Assembly (NCBI GenBank): GCA_045402695.1
Contig: JAWPNA010000169.1
Coordinates: 1-25,632 of the forward strand
From: JAWPNA01 sp045402695
GTDB taxonomy: Bacteria; Acidobacteriota; Polarisedimenticolia; JACPZX01; DASXTC01
Reading direction: 5' to 3'
DNA: 25,632 nucleotides
The translations under genes and the position numbers were made by a program. The notes beneath the pieces were generated by a model. The model did no database searches. It worked only from the letters and a program-made list of their open reading frames with translations, and was not told the DNA's origin. Shown here piece by piece: positions 8,276 through 16,050 of this stretch. Positions within the stretch are counted from its first letter, which is position 1. Each line of letters opens with the position of its first letter.

Positions 8276-10195
8276 ATGATGGACCTGCTCTGGCTGATCC
8301 CGGTGCTGCCGCTGGCCGGCTTCGCGATCAACGGCCTGCTGGGGCCGCGCCTGTCGCGCGGGGCGGTGTCGGCCGTCGGCTGCGGCTCGTGCGGAGCGGC
8401 GTTCCTGCTGTCCGTCGCCTGCTTCGTTCAACTGGCGGGTCTTCCCATGGATGAACGCCATCACCTCAACCGGGCGGCGGAGTGGATCGCGCCGCTCCAC
8501 CTGGAGTGGTCCTTCCTCCTGGATCCGCTGTCGGGCGTCATGATCCTGATCGTCACCGGCGTGGGCCTGCTGATCCACATCTACTCGATCGGCTACATGT
8601 GGGACGAGCCAGGGTACTGGCGCTATTTCTCCTACCTGAACCTCTTCATGGCGATGATGCTGACCCTGGTGCTGGGCGCGTCGCTTCCGGTGCTGTTCGT
8701 GGGATGGGAGGGTGTGGGGCTGTGCTCCTACCTGCTCATCGGATTTTTCTACACCAAGACGGATTGCGCGGACGCGGGACGCAAGGCATTCATCGTCAAT
8801 CGGATCGGGGACGCATCCTTCATCACCGGGATCATGCTCGCCTTCGTGGCGTTCGGCGGCACCTTCGACATCGGCGAGATCCTGGCGCGCGCGCGAGAGA
8901 TGCACACCTCCTCCCCCGGCACGCTGACCGCCATCGCGCTGCTTCTGTTTGGAGGGGCGTGCGGCAAGTCGGCGCAGATCCCATTGTATGTCTGGCTGCC
9001 CGACGCGATGGCCGGGCCGACCCCGGTGTCCGCCCTCATCCACGCGGCCACCATGGTGACGGCCGGCGTTTACATGGTCTGCCGGATGTCTGAGCTGTTC
9101 GTGATGGCGCCTGGCGCTCTGGCCGTGGTGGCGATCATCGGCGCGGCCACGGCGCTGTGGGCGGCCGTGATCGGGTTGGCGCAGGACGACATCAAGAAGG
9201 TGCTGGCCTACTCCACCATCTCGCAGCTCGGCTACATGTTCCTGGCCGCTGGAGTGGGAGCGTTCGGCGCCGCCATCTTCCATCTCATGACGCACGCCTT
9301 CTTCAAGGCTCTGATGTTTCTGGGATCGGGCGCCGTCATTCACGCGTTGCACGGCGAGCAGGACATGCGGAAGATGGGGGGGCTCAGGCATCGACTGCCG
9401 CGGACCTTCCTCTGTTTCGCGGCGGGCTGGGTCGCGATCGCGGGCGTGCCGCTCACGTCGGGGTTCTTCAGCAAGGACGAAATCCTGTACCGAACCTTCC
9501 TGCACAGCCCTGCCCTGTGGCTGGCCGGCATTTCGGGAGCCGTGCTGACCGCTGTTTACATGACGCGGCTGATGGGGCTCACATTCCTCGGCACCACCCG
9601 CCTGCCGGCCGAAAAGCTGCACCATCTCCACGAAGCGCCGGCCTCCATGATGCTGGCGCTCGTGGTCCTGGCGGTGCTGTCGATCATCGGCGGGTCCGTG
9701 GGACTTCCCGCCTCGTGGCTCGGCCCCAGCCCGTTGGCGCACTGGCTTGCGCCGGTGTTCGTGAGCGCCGAGGGAGCGATGGCAGGCGAGCACGGCGGTG
9801 GAGGCGGTCCGCACGAAGGTCCGGAAGGACTGCTGATGATCGTCTCGGCGCTGGTGGCGCTGGCCGGCATCGGCGCCGGACTTTACCTCTGGGTCGTCCG
9901 GCCCGAGCTGCCCGCGCGAATCGCGGCGTCGGCCGGAGCGGCCTACGACTACCTCAAGGGGAAGTTCTACGTGGACGAGCTGTACGACGCGATCATCGTG
10001 CAGCCCTTCTACCGTTTGTGCCGGGGAATGAGCCAGTTCGACGCCACGGGGGTGGACGGCGCAGTGAACGGCGTGGGAGTGACCCTCGAGATGTCGGGCC
10101 AGGTGCTGAAGCTGTTCCACACCGGCTTCGTCCGCAACTACGCGCTGTTCTACCTGGCCGGGGCCGCAGCCATCGTCTGGTATCTGGTGAGATGA
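8276..10195 (+). CDS. nuoL: NADH-quinone oxidoreductase subunit L
   Basis: A 639-residue Mrp-antiporter-like proton-pumping subunit. Recognisable parts are VGWEGVGLCSYLLIGF in helix 5 with its functional glutamate, FIVNRIGD, and the channel segment GKSAQIPLYVWLPDAMAGPT followed by PVSALIHAATMVTAG. The C-terminal YDYLKGKFYVDELYD region leads into the lateral helix that distinguishes NuoL from NuoM and NuoN. Start ATG 8276 (a second ATG at 8279) follows GAGGGTGG. Its stop overlaps the nuoN start directly, so nuoM, normally between L and N, is missing. Confidence 0.96.
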   Translation: MMDLLWLIPVLPLAGFAINGLLGPRLSRGAVSAVGCGSCGAAFLLSVACFVQLAGLPMDERHHLNRAAEWIAPLHLEWSFLLDPLSGVMILIVTGVGLLIHIYSIGYMWDEPGYWRYFSYLNLFMAMMLTLVLGASLPVLFVGWEGVGLCSYLLIGFFYTKTDCADAGRKAFIVNRIGDASFITGIMLAFVAFGGTFDIGEILARAREMHTSSPGTLTAIALLLFGGACGKSAQIPLYVWLPDAMAGPTPVSALIHAATMVTAGVYMVCRMSELFVMAPGALAVVAIIGAATALWAAVIGLAQDDIKKVLAYSTISQLGYMFLAAGVGAFGAAIFHLMTHAFFKALMFLGSGAVIHALHGEQDMRKMGGLRHRLPRTFLCFAAGWVAIAGVPLTSGFFSKDEILYRTFLHSPALWLAGISGAVLTAVYMTRLMGLTFLGTTRLPAEKLHHLHEAPASMMLALVVLAVLSIIGGSVGLPASWLGPSPLAHWLAPVFVSAEGAMAGEHGGGGGPHEGPEGLLMIVSALVALAGIGAGLYLWVVRPELPARIAASAGAAYDYLKGKFYVDELYDAIIVQPFYRLCRGMSQFDATGVDGAVNGVGVTLEMSGQVLKLFHTGFVRNYALFYLAGAAAIVWYLVR

Positions 10196-11676
10196 TGGAC
10201 CCCGCCGCGGCGATGGCTCTGCCCGCGATCGACTGGAGCCTCCTGGGGCCCTACCTCTGGCTCACCGCGGGGGCGATCCTGGTCACCCTGATGGCTGTCG
10301 GGCCGAAGGGGCTGCGACATTACACAGGCTACGTCGCGCTGCTGGCTCTGGTGCCGTCGGCCCTCGCCACGCTGAGCCTGTGGCATCTCGATCCATCACG
10401 GGTGCAGACACTCGGCGGCATGCTCCTGATGGATCATTTCGCGGTCTGGTTTCATCTCATCTTCCTGGCCACAGCAGGGCTCACCATCGTACTGTCTCTG
10501 CCCACGCTGGCCGCCGAATCGATCGAGTACTCCGAGTACTACAGCCTCGTGCTGTTCGCCACGTCCGGCATGATGCTGATGTCCGCCTCCACCAACCTGC
10601 TGATGCTCTTTCTCGGCCTGGAGATCCTCTCGCTGCCGCTCTACATCCTGGTCGGCTTCACGCGGTGGAAGGACCGATCGCTGGAGTCTTCGGTGAAGTA
10701 CTTCCTGCTGGGGGCCTTCTCCACGGGGTTCACCATCTACGGGATGGCGTTGATGTACGGCGCCACGGGGACGCTGGACGTCTCGACCATGGTGGTGTCG
10801 GCGACCGGCGGCCGGTCGTCGTCTGCCGCGTTGCTGATGCTGGGGTTCGGGCTGGCGCTGGCGGGGTTCCTCTTCAAGATCGCGGCCTTCCCGTTCCAGT
10901 ACTGGCTGCCCGATGTCTATCAGGGAGCGCCCACCACCGTGACGGCGTTCATGATCGCGGGCACCAAGGCCGCGGCGTTCGCCGCCATCCTGCGCCTGGT
11001 CACGGGCACCTTGTTCTGGGACGGCCCCTTCACCGGTCAGTGGGTGAAGCTCCTGGTCGTGATCTCGGCCCTCACGATGACAGCGGGCAACGCCGTGGCC
11101 CTGGTGCAGCACAACCTCAAGAGGATGCTCGCCTACTCCAGCATCGCGCACGCCGGGTACCTGCTCGTGGCGGTGGTGGCGCGGTCCGACGCGGGCCTCG
11201 CCGGCGTGGTGTTCTATCTCGCGGCCTACCTCTTCATGAACCTGGGGGCGTTCGGAGTGGTGCTCGCAGTCGATCGCGCGCGCGGCGGAGCGGGAGAGGG
11301 GGACGACATCGCGGCCTATGCCGGGATGGGACGGCGCCATCCGCTGCTGGCCGCGGCCATGACCATCTTCATGCTCTCCCTGACGGGCATCCCGCTGACG
11401 GGCGGCTTCGTGGGCAAGTTCTACATCTTCAAGGCGGCGGTGGACTCCCGCCTCTACGGCGTGGTATTGGTGGCGCTGCTCAACAGCGTCGTGGCGGCCG
11501 CCTACTATCTCAACGTTGTGCTCACGATGTACATGAAGGAGCCGGCGTCGGAGCCCCCGGCCGTGATCACGCCCGCGCCGCTCGCGCTCGGGATCGCGGT
11601 GAGCGCCGCGGGGGTCCTCTACCTCGGCCTGTTCCCCTCGCGCTTCCTGGAGTTTGCGCGGAACCTGCTGCTATAA
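10192..11676 (+). CDS. nuoN: NADH-quinone oxidoreductase subunit N
   Basis: A 494-residue antiporter-like membrane subunit and the last nuo gene here. Typical features: LGLEILSLPLYILVGF with the conserved glutamate, the channel segment FKIAAFPFQYWLPDVYQGAP followed by TTVTAFMIAGTKAAAF, and QHNLKRMLAYSSIAHAGYLL. The C-terminal LYLGLFPSRFLEFA is usual for NuoN. ATG 10192 overlaps the nuoL stop (ATGA). A NuoM-type sequence would lack this N-terminal layout, and the gene order also fits NuoN. The stop codon lies within a perfect TATAAT that probably serves the next gene. Confidence 0.95.
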   Translation: MMDPAAAMALPAIDWSLLGPYLWLTAGAILVTLMAVGPKGLRHYTGYVALLALVPSALATLSLWHLDPSRVQTLGGMLLMDHFAVWFHLIFLATAGLTIVLSLPTLAAESIEYSEYYSLVLFATSGMMLMSASTNLLMLFLGLEILSLPLYILVGFTRWKDRSLESSVKYFLLGAFSTGFTIYGMALMYGATGTLDVSTMVVSATGGRSSSAALLMLGFGLALAGFLFKIAAFPFQYWLPDVYQGAPTTVTAFMIAGTKAAAFAAILRLVTGTLFWDGPFTGQWVKLLVVISALTMTAGNAVALVQHNLKRMLAYSSIAHAGYLLVAVVARSDAGLAGVVFYLAAYLFMNLGAFGVVLAVDRARGGAGEGDDIAAYAGMGRRHPLLAAAMTIFMLSLTGIPLTGGFVGKFYIFKAAVDSRLYGVVLVALLNSVVAAAYYLNVVLTMYMKEPASEPPAVITPAPLALGIAVSAAGVLYLGLFPSRFLEFARNLLL

Positions 11677-11677
11677 T
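11669..11677 (+). promoter_or_regulatory. Extended -10 promoter for the ptsN-like gene, overlapping the nuoN stop
   Basis: TGCTATAAT at 11669-11677 is a perfect extended -10 element (TGnTATAAT). The nuoN stop TAA lies inside it at 11674-11676. No good -35 box is present at 16-18 nt, which extended -10 promoters can tolerate. Transcription would start near 11684, giving a leader of about 50 nt before ATG 11733. The AT-rich hexamer stands out in this GC-rich sequence. Confidence 0.55.
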
Positions 11678-11732
11678 CGGGCCTTCCTGGGCCACGACCC
11701 GATCCACCGTCTCGATCATCCTGGTTCCCGCG

Positions 11733-12197
11733 ATGGCGCTGCCGGATTTCCTGCGCGAAGACCTTATCTTCCTGGACCTTCATCCGAAGGACATGGAGGA
11801 GTGTCTCGGCATGATGGTGGGCCTGGCCGCCGCGCAGGGAATCGTGGCGGATCCCGCCGACGCGCTGGCCCGTCTGATCGAGCGCGAGCAGACGATGTCC
11901 ACCGGGCTGGGTGGAGGCGTGGCCATCCCGCACGCCAAGTCGGACAAGGTCCGCAACATGGTGGTGGCCATGGCCCGCGTGCCCGACGGCGTGGACTTCA
12001 AGGCGATCGACGGCAAGCCGGTCTACATCGTCTTCCTGCTGCTGGGCCCGCCCGACTCCACACGGTTGCACGTCGACCTGCTGGCCCGCATCGCCTACCT
12101 GGTCAGGACGCCGGGCTTCCTCGATCAGATCAAGTCGGCCGCCGACCCCCGCCAGATCATGGTAGCGATCCGCGCCGAGCGTGAGAGAAGGTCGTAA
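11733..12197 (+). CDS. PtsN-type EIIA (fructose/mannitol-class) phosphotransferase regulatory protein
   Basis: A 154-residue cytoplasmic protein with the PTS EIIA type-2 fold. The phospho-acceptor histidine is His67 in GGGVAIPHAKSDKVRN, the family signature. Preceding segments (DALARLIEREQTMSTGLG) and following ones (FLLLGPPDSTRLHVDLLARI) also match. No PTS permease or EI/HPr gene is nearby, so a regulatory role like EIIA-Ntr (PtsN) is more likely than sugar uptake; that is inference. ATG 11733 is the start that fits the family N-terminus. The gene has its own promoter candidate at the end of nuoN and lies 43 nt before the ECF sigma start, so it may run into that operon. Confidence 0.85.
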   Translation: MALPDFLREDLIFLDLHPKDMEECLGMMVGLAAAQGIVADPADALARLIEREQTMSTGLGGGVAIPHAKSDKVRNMVVAMARVPDGVDFKAIDGKPVYIVFLLLGPPDSTRLHVDLLARIAYLVRTPGFLDQIKSAADPRQIMVAIRAERERRS

Positions 12198-12204
12198 CCC
12201 CCGC

Positions 12205-12232
12205 TAACCGCCCCGCTGGCGATCCCGTCTAA
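12205..12232 (+). promoter_or_regulatory. Candidate ECF-type promoter for the sigma/anti-sigma operon
   Basis: TAACC (12205-12209) is followed after 16 nt by CGTCTAA (12226-12232). The AACC ... CGTC pattern at this spacing is the promoter architecture many ECF sigma factors recognise, usually at their own gene. The predicted transcription start, about 6-9 nt past the -10, falls almost on ATG 12241. This would give a leaderless or nearly leaderless mRNA and makes ATG 12232, inside the -10, an unlikely start. Confidence 0.5.
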
Positions 12233-12240
12233 TGGACCGG

Positions 12241-12816
12241 ATGGAAGCAGACGATGCGGACGTCGTGGCGCGGGCGCGCAACGGCGACATGGAGGCCTTC
12301 CGCGCGCTGGTCGAGCGCCACAGCCGGGGTCTCTTCCATCTGGCCTACCGCCTCACGGGCAACGAGCAGGACGCGGAGGACGTGGTGCAGGAGACATTCA
12401 TGCGAGCCTACCGCCGGCTGAATCGGTTCGAGTCGCGGGCCGGCTTCGGAACGTGGCTCCACCGGATCGCGGCCAACTGCGCGATCGATCTGACCAGGTC
12501 CCGCCGGCGGCACGCCCAGCCTCGCGAGCCGGTAGGCCAGGATCAGCCCGATCCCATCGCACAGCTCCCGGCGGGCGGCCCATCGCAGGAGACGTTGGTC
12601 TTCGGCTTCGAGGTCCGCCGGCGGGTCGGCGACGCGCTGGACGATCTGACCTCCTCGGAGCGGGCCGCCTTCGTCCTGAGGCATTTCGAGGAGAAGTCGA
12701 TCGAAGAGATCCGGACCGCCCTCGGCCTGAGCGAGAACGCAGCCAAGCAAAGCATCTTCAGGGCGGTGCGCAAGCTGAGAAGGGCCCTCGGGCCCTCGAT
12801 GAGTCCGGCGCGATGA
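12241..12816 (+). CDS. ECF-family RNA polymerase sigma factor
   Basis: A 191-residue sigma-70 family protein with only regions 2 and 4. Region 2 spans about residues 15-90: GDMEAFRALVERH, DAEDVVQETFMRAYRRL and FGTWLHRIAANCAIDLTR. Region 4 near the C-terminus holds LDDLTSSERAAFVLRHFEEK and a helix-turn-helix, LGLSENAAKQSIFRAVRKL. It redirects RNA polymerase to stress or envelope promoters. The following gene encodes its probable anti-sigma factor and overlaps it by 4 nt. The start is uncertain: ATG 12232 is in frame 9 nt upstream and neither ATG has a good ribosome site. I chose 12241 because the ECF-like -10 overlaps 12232. Confidence 0.92.
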   Translation: MEADDADVVARARNGDMEAFRALVERHSRGLFHLAYRLTGNEQDAEDVVQETFMRAYRRLNRFESRAGFGTWLHRIAANCAIDLTRSRRRHAQPREPVGQDQPDPIAQLPAGGPSQETLVFGFEVRRRVGDALDDLTSSERAAFVLRHFEEKSIEEIRTALGLSENAAKQSIFRAVRKLRRALGPSMSPAR

Positions 12817-13565
12817 AGCATCTCAAGCAGGAGGATCTGATCCTCTACCACTACGGCGAGGCCGAGGATCTCGGCGCGTGCCGGCGCCACGTCGAGACGT
12901 GCGAGCGGTGCCGCGCCGATTACGGCGCGCTCGCGGAGGCGTTGGCGCTCGTGGATGACTTTCCCATTCCCAAGCGCGGAGCGGAGTATGGATCCGACGT
13001 GTGGCGCCGCCTCGCGCCGCGCCTGGGGGAAAAGAAGGCAGCCTGGCCCGCAAGACTGCGGCTGCCGGCACGAAGCTGGGGAGTCGCGGCGGCCCTGATC
13101 GTGATGTTGATGGCGGGGTTCGTCGCCGGACGGTTCTGGCGGCGGCCGGGCGTGACGGAGGCGATCTCGGCGCCCATCAGGGAGCGCATCCTGCTGGTGG
13201 CCATCGGCGATCATCTCGAGCGTTCTCAGATGATGCTTGTGGAACTGATCAACGCGTCAGACGGCCAGACGGTGAATCTCTCGGCGCAGCAGCAGAAGGC
13301 GCGGCAGCTCGTGGAGGACAACAGGCTCTACCGGCAGACGGCTGCAGGCGCGGGCGATGCGGCGGTGGCCGGCGTGCTCGATGAGCTGGAGCGCCTGCTG
13401 CTCGACATCGCGCACAGTCCTGCAAGCGTCACCCAGGGAGAGATGGAAGAGATACGCCGTCGTGTCGAGGCCCAGCGACTTCTCTTCAGAATCCGGGTCA
13501 TCGGCTCTCAGGTGCGGGAACGGGAGAAAGCCGCCGCACGAAACAGATCACTGGGACTCACATAA
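12813..13565 (+). CDS. Membrane-anchored zinc-finger (ZAS) anti-sigma factor
   Basis: A 250-residue protein. The N-terminal cytoplasmic region has the ZAS motif Hx3Cx2C (His26, Cys30, Cys33), which in this family binds zinc and holds the sigma factor inactive. One transmembrane helix lies at about residues 89-109 (WGVAAALIVMLMAGFVAG). A helical, probably coiled-coil periplasmic domain follows; its long charged helices (QQQKARQLVEDNRLYRQTA and EMEEIRRRVEAQRLLFRIR) could serve as the signal-sensing part. ATGA overlap with the sigma gene supports co-expression in fixed ratio. Which sigma it binds is inferred from position. Confidence 0.87.
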   Translation: MKHLKQEDLILYHYGEAEDLGACRRHVETCERCRADYGALAEALALVDDFPIPKRGAEYGSDVWRRLAPRLGEKKAAWPARLRLPARSWGVAAALIVMLMAGFVAGRFWRRPGVTEAISAPIRERILLVAIGDHLERSQMMLVELINASDGQTVNLSAQQQKARQLVEDNRLYRQTAAGAGDAAVAGVLDELERLLLDIAHSPASVTQGEMEEIRRRVEAQRLLFRIRVIGSQVREREKAAARNRSLGLT

Positions 13566-13580
13566 CTGAGAGGAGATTCG

Positions 13581-14807
13581 ATGAGCAGGATCCTGAAGAC
13601 GATCGTGATCGTGGTGTTGTGGCTCCTCACTGTCATCCTGTCGGCGTCGCGCGGAGTCCATCTCTCGACGGCGGCGCCCGCGGATGAGTCGCGCGAGCAG
13701 GAACTGTACGACCGGGGCTCGGAGCTGCTCGACAAGAGCGACTGGGACGGCGCCCTCGAGGCCTTCGCCAAGGCGGCCGCGATGGAAGGCCGGCGGGCCG
13801 ATGGCGCGCTGTACTGGAAGGCGTACGCGCAGAACAAGCTCAACAGGCGCGGCGAGGCGCTGAAGACGCTGGAGGAGCTGCGCCGCTCCTTCCCCGAGAG
13901 CCGGTGGCTCGACGACTCGAAGGTGCTGGAGGTGGAGATACGCCAGGCGGGCGGCAGGCCGGTGGCCCCGGAGAAGGAGGACGATGAGGAGCTGAAGCTC
14001 GTGGCCCTCAACGGCTTGATGAACATGGATCCGGAGAGAGCCGTGCCGTTGCTGGAGAAGTTTCTCTCCGGCGCGACGTCCCCGCGGCTCAAGGAGCAGG
14101 CCCTCTTCGTTCTGGTGCAGACGGGCTCGCCCCGCGCCCGGGAGATCGTCGGCAAGATCGCCCGGGGCCAGGCCAGCCCCGACCTCCAGAGAAAGGCGCT
14201 GGAGTACCTCGGGGTCTTCGGCGGTGACGAGTCGCGCCGGCTTCTGAAGGAGGTGTACGGCTCCTCCTCGGATGCATCCGTGAAGCGTTCGGTGCTCCAG
14301 GCATTCATGGTCTCCGACGACACCGACTCACTGCTGGCGGCGGCGCGTGAAGAGCAGGACTCCGACCTTCGCCACGAGGCGATCCAGCTTCTCGGCGCGG
14401 CCGGCGCGCGCGAGGAGCTGGCGCAGCTCTACAAGGCGCAAACCGATGTCGAGGTGAAGGAGAAGATCCTCCAGGCGCTCGCCATCTGCGAAGGGGGCAA
14501 GGAGCTGATGGAGGCGGCACGGACGGAGAAGGACCTGCGCCTGCGCCGCGCCGCCATCCAGGGGCTGGGGCTCTTAGACGGCGACGAGGCCGGCCCGTTC
14601 CTGATCTCTCTGTACGGGAGCGAGAAGGAGATCGAGATCCGCTCGGCCGTGCTCGACGCGCTGTTCCTGCAAGACAACGACACGGCCCTCATCGACATCG
14701 CTCGCAAGGAGACCGACCCGCGGCTGCGCAAGGCGGCGGTGGAGAAGCTCTCACTCATGCAATCCGAGGAAGCCACCAAGTTCATGCTGGAAATCCTGAA
14801 CAAATGA
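13581..14807 (+). CDS. Exported TPR/HEAT-repeat protein
   Basis: A 408-residue protein with an N-terminal signal peptide or anchor (ILKTIVIVVLWLLTVILSA), so it works in the periplasm or is membrane-tethered. Residues of about 40-105 form TPR-like helices (ELYDRGSELLDKSDWDGALE and the ALYWKAYAQNKLNRRGEAL pair). From about 130 to the end there are successive HEAT/PBS-lyase-type repeats of about 30 residues, each with a LRHEAIQLLG or LRRAAIQGLG pattern. Such superhelical scaffolds bind proteins; no catalytic motif is seen. AGAGGAGA lies just before ATG 13581, 15 nt after the anti-sigma stop. It is part of the ECF operon and the partner is unknown. Confidence 0.8.
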   Translation: MSRILKTIVIVVLWLLTVILSASRGVHLSTAAPADESREQELYDRGSELLDKSDWDGALEAFAKAAAMEGRRADGALYWKAYAQNKLNRRGEALKTLEELRRSFPESRWLDDSKVLEVEIRQAGGRPVAPEKEDDEELKLVALNGLMNMDPERAVPLLEKFLSGATSPRLKEQALFVLVQTGSPRAREIVGKIARGQASPDLQRKALEYLGVFGGDESRRLLKEVYGSSSDASVKRSVLQAFMVSDDTDSLLAAAREEQDSDLRHEAIQLLGAAGAREELAQLYKAQTDVEVKEKILQALAICEGGKELMEAARTEKDLRLRRAAIQGLGLLDGDEAGPFLISLYGSEKEIEIRSAVLDALFLQDNDTALIDIARKETDPRLRKAAVEKLSLMQSEEATKFMLEILNK

Positions 14808-14821
14808 AGAGGAGGCGGGGC

Positions 14822-15943
14822 ATGCGGACTGCACCGTTGAGCTGGGTCCTTGTGGCGGCCTCCTTCGGCCTCGTCTGCGTGAATCCTTCGCGGGCTGACG
14901 ATGCGCGGCCGGCTGGAGCGCCGAAGGTCACCAGCGCGTCGTTCGAGATGCGTCCCGCGTCACGGGGCCTGGAAAAGGAAGCGCGCGCGCTGGCCTCGAT
15001 CTCGGGAGGCCCGGTCTGGGCGGGATACGCCGTCGCCGCCGTGGATGGCAGGCACCGGATGTGCTGCTGGGACTCCGTCTCCGAGGCGACGGTTTCAGGT
15101 GACTGCTGCGGCAGGTGTCGTCTCGAGAAAGACAACAGCTTCAGCATCAGCTCCGACCACGACGGGAAGGTGAGCCTGGAGTCCTCGGGGCGATTCTTCG
15201 TGTTGTTCCGCGCCGGCGGGAGCGGGGTCGGCAAGATCCGCGTCTTCTCCGAGGACTGCGATATCGACGCGGGCCGCCTGCCGTTCGTGTGGCTCACGGG
15301 GGTCGGCGCGGATGAAAGCCTCGATTGGCTCGCGACGTTCGTCACCGGCCGGGAGAGGGACGGGGACGACGATGAGGACCTCACCGACCAGGCCCTGGCC
15401 GCCATCGCCATGCACGCCGGCACCGCCGCGGATCGACTTCTGGAGCGGTTCGTCTCGGCCGGCCGACCGTTTCCGGTGCGCGAGCATGCGGCGTTCTGGA
15501 TGGGTGTGGCGCGCGGCCGCGCCGGGTACGACGTCCTCTCGCGCCTGACGCGTGACGACCCGGACGAGGAAATGCGCAAGAAGGCGATTTTCGCGCTGTC
15601 GCAGAACGACGTGCCCGAAGCCGTGGACGCGATCATCCGCGCGGCTCGAGGAGACAGCAGCTCCGACGTGCGGGGAGAGGCGCTGTTCTGGCTGGCGCAG
15701 AAGGCCGGCGAGAAGGCGGCTGGCGCCATTGCGCAAGCGATCGAAGACGACCCCGAGACCGAAGTCAAGAAAAAGGCCGTCTTCGCCCTGAGCCAGCTTC
15801 CCGATGATAAAGGGGTGCCGCTGCTCATCGATCTCGCCCGCAAGAACCGCAACCCCGCCGTGCGCAAGGAAGCCGTCTTCTGGCTGGGTCAGTCGGGCGA
15901 CCGCCGCGCTCTGGCGTTCATCGAGGAGATCCTCAAGAGCTGA
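14822..15943 (+). CDS. Secreted HEAT-repeat protein with a cysteine-rich N-terminal domain
   Basis: A 373-residue protein with a signal peptide (MRTAPLSWVLVAASFGLVCV, cleavage near SRA). A domain of about residues 35-170 contains clustered cysteines (Cys81, Cys82, Cys95, Cys96, Cys99, Cys146) that I cannot assign to a family. HEAT repeats then run from about 185 to the end, with repeated EAVFWLGQ or KAIFALSQ units and negatively charged loops. I chose ATG 14822 because AGGAGG at 14810-14815 is ideally spaced. ATG 14804 overlaps the upstream stop as ATGA and would add six basic residues. It is the last gene of the ECF operon. Repeats resemble those in the preceding gene, so the two may have arisen by duplication. 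Confidence 0.78.
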   Translation: MRTAPLSWVLVAASFGLVCVNPSRADDARPAGAPKVTSASFEMRPASRGLEKEARALASISGGPVWAGYAVAAVDGRHRMCCWDSVSEATVSGDCCGRCRLEKDNSFSISSDHDGKVSLESSGRFFVLFRAGGSGVGKIRVFSEDCDIDAGRLPFVWLTGVGADESLDWLATFVTGRERDGDDDEDLTDQALAAIAMHAGTAADRLLERFVSAGRPFPVREHAAFWMGVARGRAGYDVLSRLTRDDPDEEMRKKAIFALSQNDVPEAVDAIIRAARGDSSSDVRGEALFWLAQKAGEKAAGAIAQAIEDDPETEVKKKAVFALSQLPDDKGVPLLIDLARKNRNPAVRKEAVFWLGQSGDRRALAFIEEILKS

Positions 15944-15997
15944 GAGCGTTTCCCGCGGTCATCCGCCGAGTCCTCTTCCGGCAAGCTAGATTTACAC

Positions 15998-16026
15998 TTG
16001 ACAACATTGTCATACACCTGTAGATT
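15998..16026 (+). promoter_or_regulatory. Consensus sigma-70 promoter for the HicB/HicA pair
   Basis: TTGACA (15998-16003, 6 of 6) is followed by a 17-nt spacer and TAGATT (16021-16026, 4 of 6). The region is AT-rich against its surroundings. Transcription would start about 16033, leaving a short leader with CGGAGG at 16037-16042 as the ribosome site for ATG 16051. The rest of the 15944-16050 gap holds only the operator and direct repeats listed separately. Confidence 0.7.
15999..16012. promoter_or_regulatory. Perfect palindromic operator candidate in the hicBA promoter
   Basis: TGACAACATTGTCA consists of TGACAA and its exact reverse complement TTGTCA, separated by CA. It covers most of the -35 box and the first part of the spacer, so a bound dimer would block RNA polymerase. 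Toxin-antitoxin antitoxins with a DNA-binding domain usually repress their own promoter, and the downstream HicB-like protein has such a domain. Confidence 0.6.
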
Positions 16027-16050
16027 TATCGCGAACCGGAGGAACCGGAG

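Larger units (their letters stand above)
15987..16028. repeat. Direct repeat TAGATTTA flanking the operator
   Basis: TAGATTTA occurs at 15987-15994 and again at 16021-16028, 34 nt apart, on either side of the palindrome. The second copy contains the -10 box. Spacing of about three helical turns would place both on the same DNA face. It could be an accessory binding site or chance in a short AT-rich patch. Confidence 0.35.

Noticed and set aside
8198..10120. 640-residue open frame on the minus strand opposite nuoL
   Set aside because: Low-complexity His/Arg/Gly/Gln-rich composition typical of antisense shadows in GC-rich DNA, with no family features; nuoL on the plus strand is unambiguous.
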